NCBI GenBank assembly: GCA_942492225.1
Contig: CALODS010000024.1
Coordinates: 25,554 to 89,553, forward strand
Direction of reading: 5' to 3'
Length of the DNA: 64,000 nucleotides
Source: JAFGTX01 sp942492225
GTDB lineage: Bacteria > Bacillota > Clostridia > Peptostreptococcales > Acidaminobacteraceae
The notes beneath the pieces were generated by a model. The model was not told the origin of the DNA. It did no database searches and saw only the letters and a program-made list of their open reading frames with translations. A program made the translations under genes and the position numbers. Positions within the stretch are counted from its first letter, which is position 1. Every line of letters begins with the position of its first letter. Below are positions 63,221 to 64,000 of this stretch, one piece after another.

Positions 63221-63780
63221 CGGTCAGTGTACAATCTGACGAAGGCACGGATCACTGTTCCGTAAGGACGGCATTATTTTTCATCCGTCGGACGGACGCG
63301 AAACAGGACGCAACCGAGTTGGATTCTCAGATCCTCGACAAGATGTATATCGGGTGGATGTCCAGCAAAGGCGCAGTTGATACGTTGGAAACCAAAGCGA
63401 TCCGCGTCGGCGATCCTGGTGTTTGAAGTCATCAAGCTGGACTTCAACGTTAGCACTAAGGATCGGGCTTAATCGCTCTCGGCTTTTTTATTATGCCTGG
63501 CTTAGAGCGAGGGGGACGAGTCCGTGTGTATAAAACTCAGGATACCACAGGGATCACGGATACTCTGATACTCATATAACTACATAAGATTGCATATAAA
63601 ATACTCATAAAAGATGGTTAAGTGCAGTAATCGAAACCCTCAGTATAACAGAGGTAGGTTTGAGTATAAAAGTTATCCCAGGGCTATTCACAGTGACATT
63701 ATGAATATCTCAGTAGATGGGGATAAGTAGCCTGTCGCATCCCAGCCGGGAGGCGCAGGAGATGGAGTAGAGAGACTATA
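63221..63780. other. GC-rich region without a clear gene
   Basis: Several short frames on both strands, none with a good start and length. A T6 run after GCTCTCGGC near 63470-63490 might belong to a terminator. Otherwise nothing recognised. Confidence 0.3.
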
Positions 63781-63841
<61 letters not shown>

Positions 63842-63873
63842 TAGAACGTTGAGTGTAATATCACCTGAATGAT

Positions 63874-63885
63874 GGGGGGGGGGGG
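63874..63885. repeat. G12 homopolymer
   Basis: Twelve consecutive G on the plus strand, close to the GA tract. Either a slippage-prone site or a sequencing/assembly artefact. Confidence 0.85.
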
Positions 63886-64000
63886 TGGAAAGATAATAAA
63901 GGAGTTGATGGATTGATTTGTTGATAGGTATCATATGTATACATGATCCCAGGAAAATGTGACAGGATTTGTGTAACTTTCAAGAGGAATGATGATATTC

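Overview
The window is dominated by a gene-cassette array that looks like a large chromosomal integron (or a cluster of attC sites without an integrase) in an AT-rich genome. I count 70 attC-like sites between positions 6540 and 62024. They delimit 69 complete cassette bodies, and nearly all genes read on the minus strand. Each site is about 126-130 bp, with GTTRRRY-type outer boxes, two imperfectly paired inner arms and a partly conserved central part. The low GC content, strong Shine-Dalgarno sequences, TTG/GTG starts, ECF sigma/zf-HC2 pair and lipoproteins suggest a Clostridia-like member of the Bacillota. That assignment is inference. From general knowledge, long integron arrays are well known in Proteobacteria and rare in this phylum, so the host is itself of interest.

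Layout. 1-3583: chromosomal flank with a truncated FN3/Ig-like gene fused to a broken DUF4143 gene, an ECF sigma factor with its zf-HC2 anti-sigma, and a lipoprotein gene closed by a strong terminator. 3590-5946: gene remnants and two IS3-family elements, one inserted into the other. 5947-6495: a broken cassette gene cut by the IS, marking the distal end of the array. 6540-62024: the array. 62025-64000: a sudden switch to much more GC-rich DNA with broken reading frames, a GA microsatellite and a G12 run. This may be a foreign element or an assembly artefact. No integrase or attI is present. From gene polarity they would be expected to the right.

Array content. Of 69 bodies, 53 carry genes (two of them carry two genes) and 16 appear non-coding. 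The coding cassettes include eleven GNAT acetyltransferases, two DIP1984-family proteins, two S41-like proteases and three proteins with the HEPN RNxxxH motif. They also include a HerA-like ATPase, a GIY-YIG/DUF4357 protein, a PD-(D/E)XK-like protein in a two-gene cassette, an MBL hydrolase, an isochorismatase-like hydrolase, a homocysteine S-methyltransferase-like protein and an FMN reductase. The rest are lipoproteins, LRR, WG-repeat, SPRY, SH3, zinc-ribbon and small membrane proteins. The non-coding cassettes fall into recurring families (A x5 plus one diverged, B x4, C x2, D x3, E x1). Family D looks like decayed copies of a cassette that still encodes an 88-residue membrane protein.

The strongest internal evidence is that, for every body, the box at its left edge is the reverse complement of the box at its right edge (TTRRRY bases match in 69 of 69), although the two boxes of a single site often do not match each other. 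This is what crossover at G/TTRRRY predicts. Paired substitutions in the inner arms, a constantly unpaired base in the right arm, and two cassettes inserted backwards exactly at GTT boxes support the same reading. Five array genes are broken by single frameshifts or a nonsense codon, several at A7 runs, which may be decay or sequencing error.
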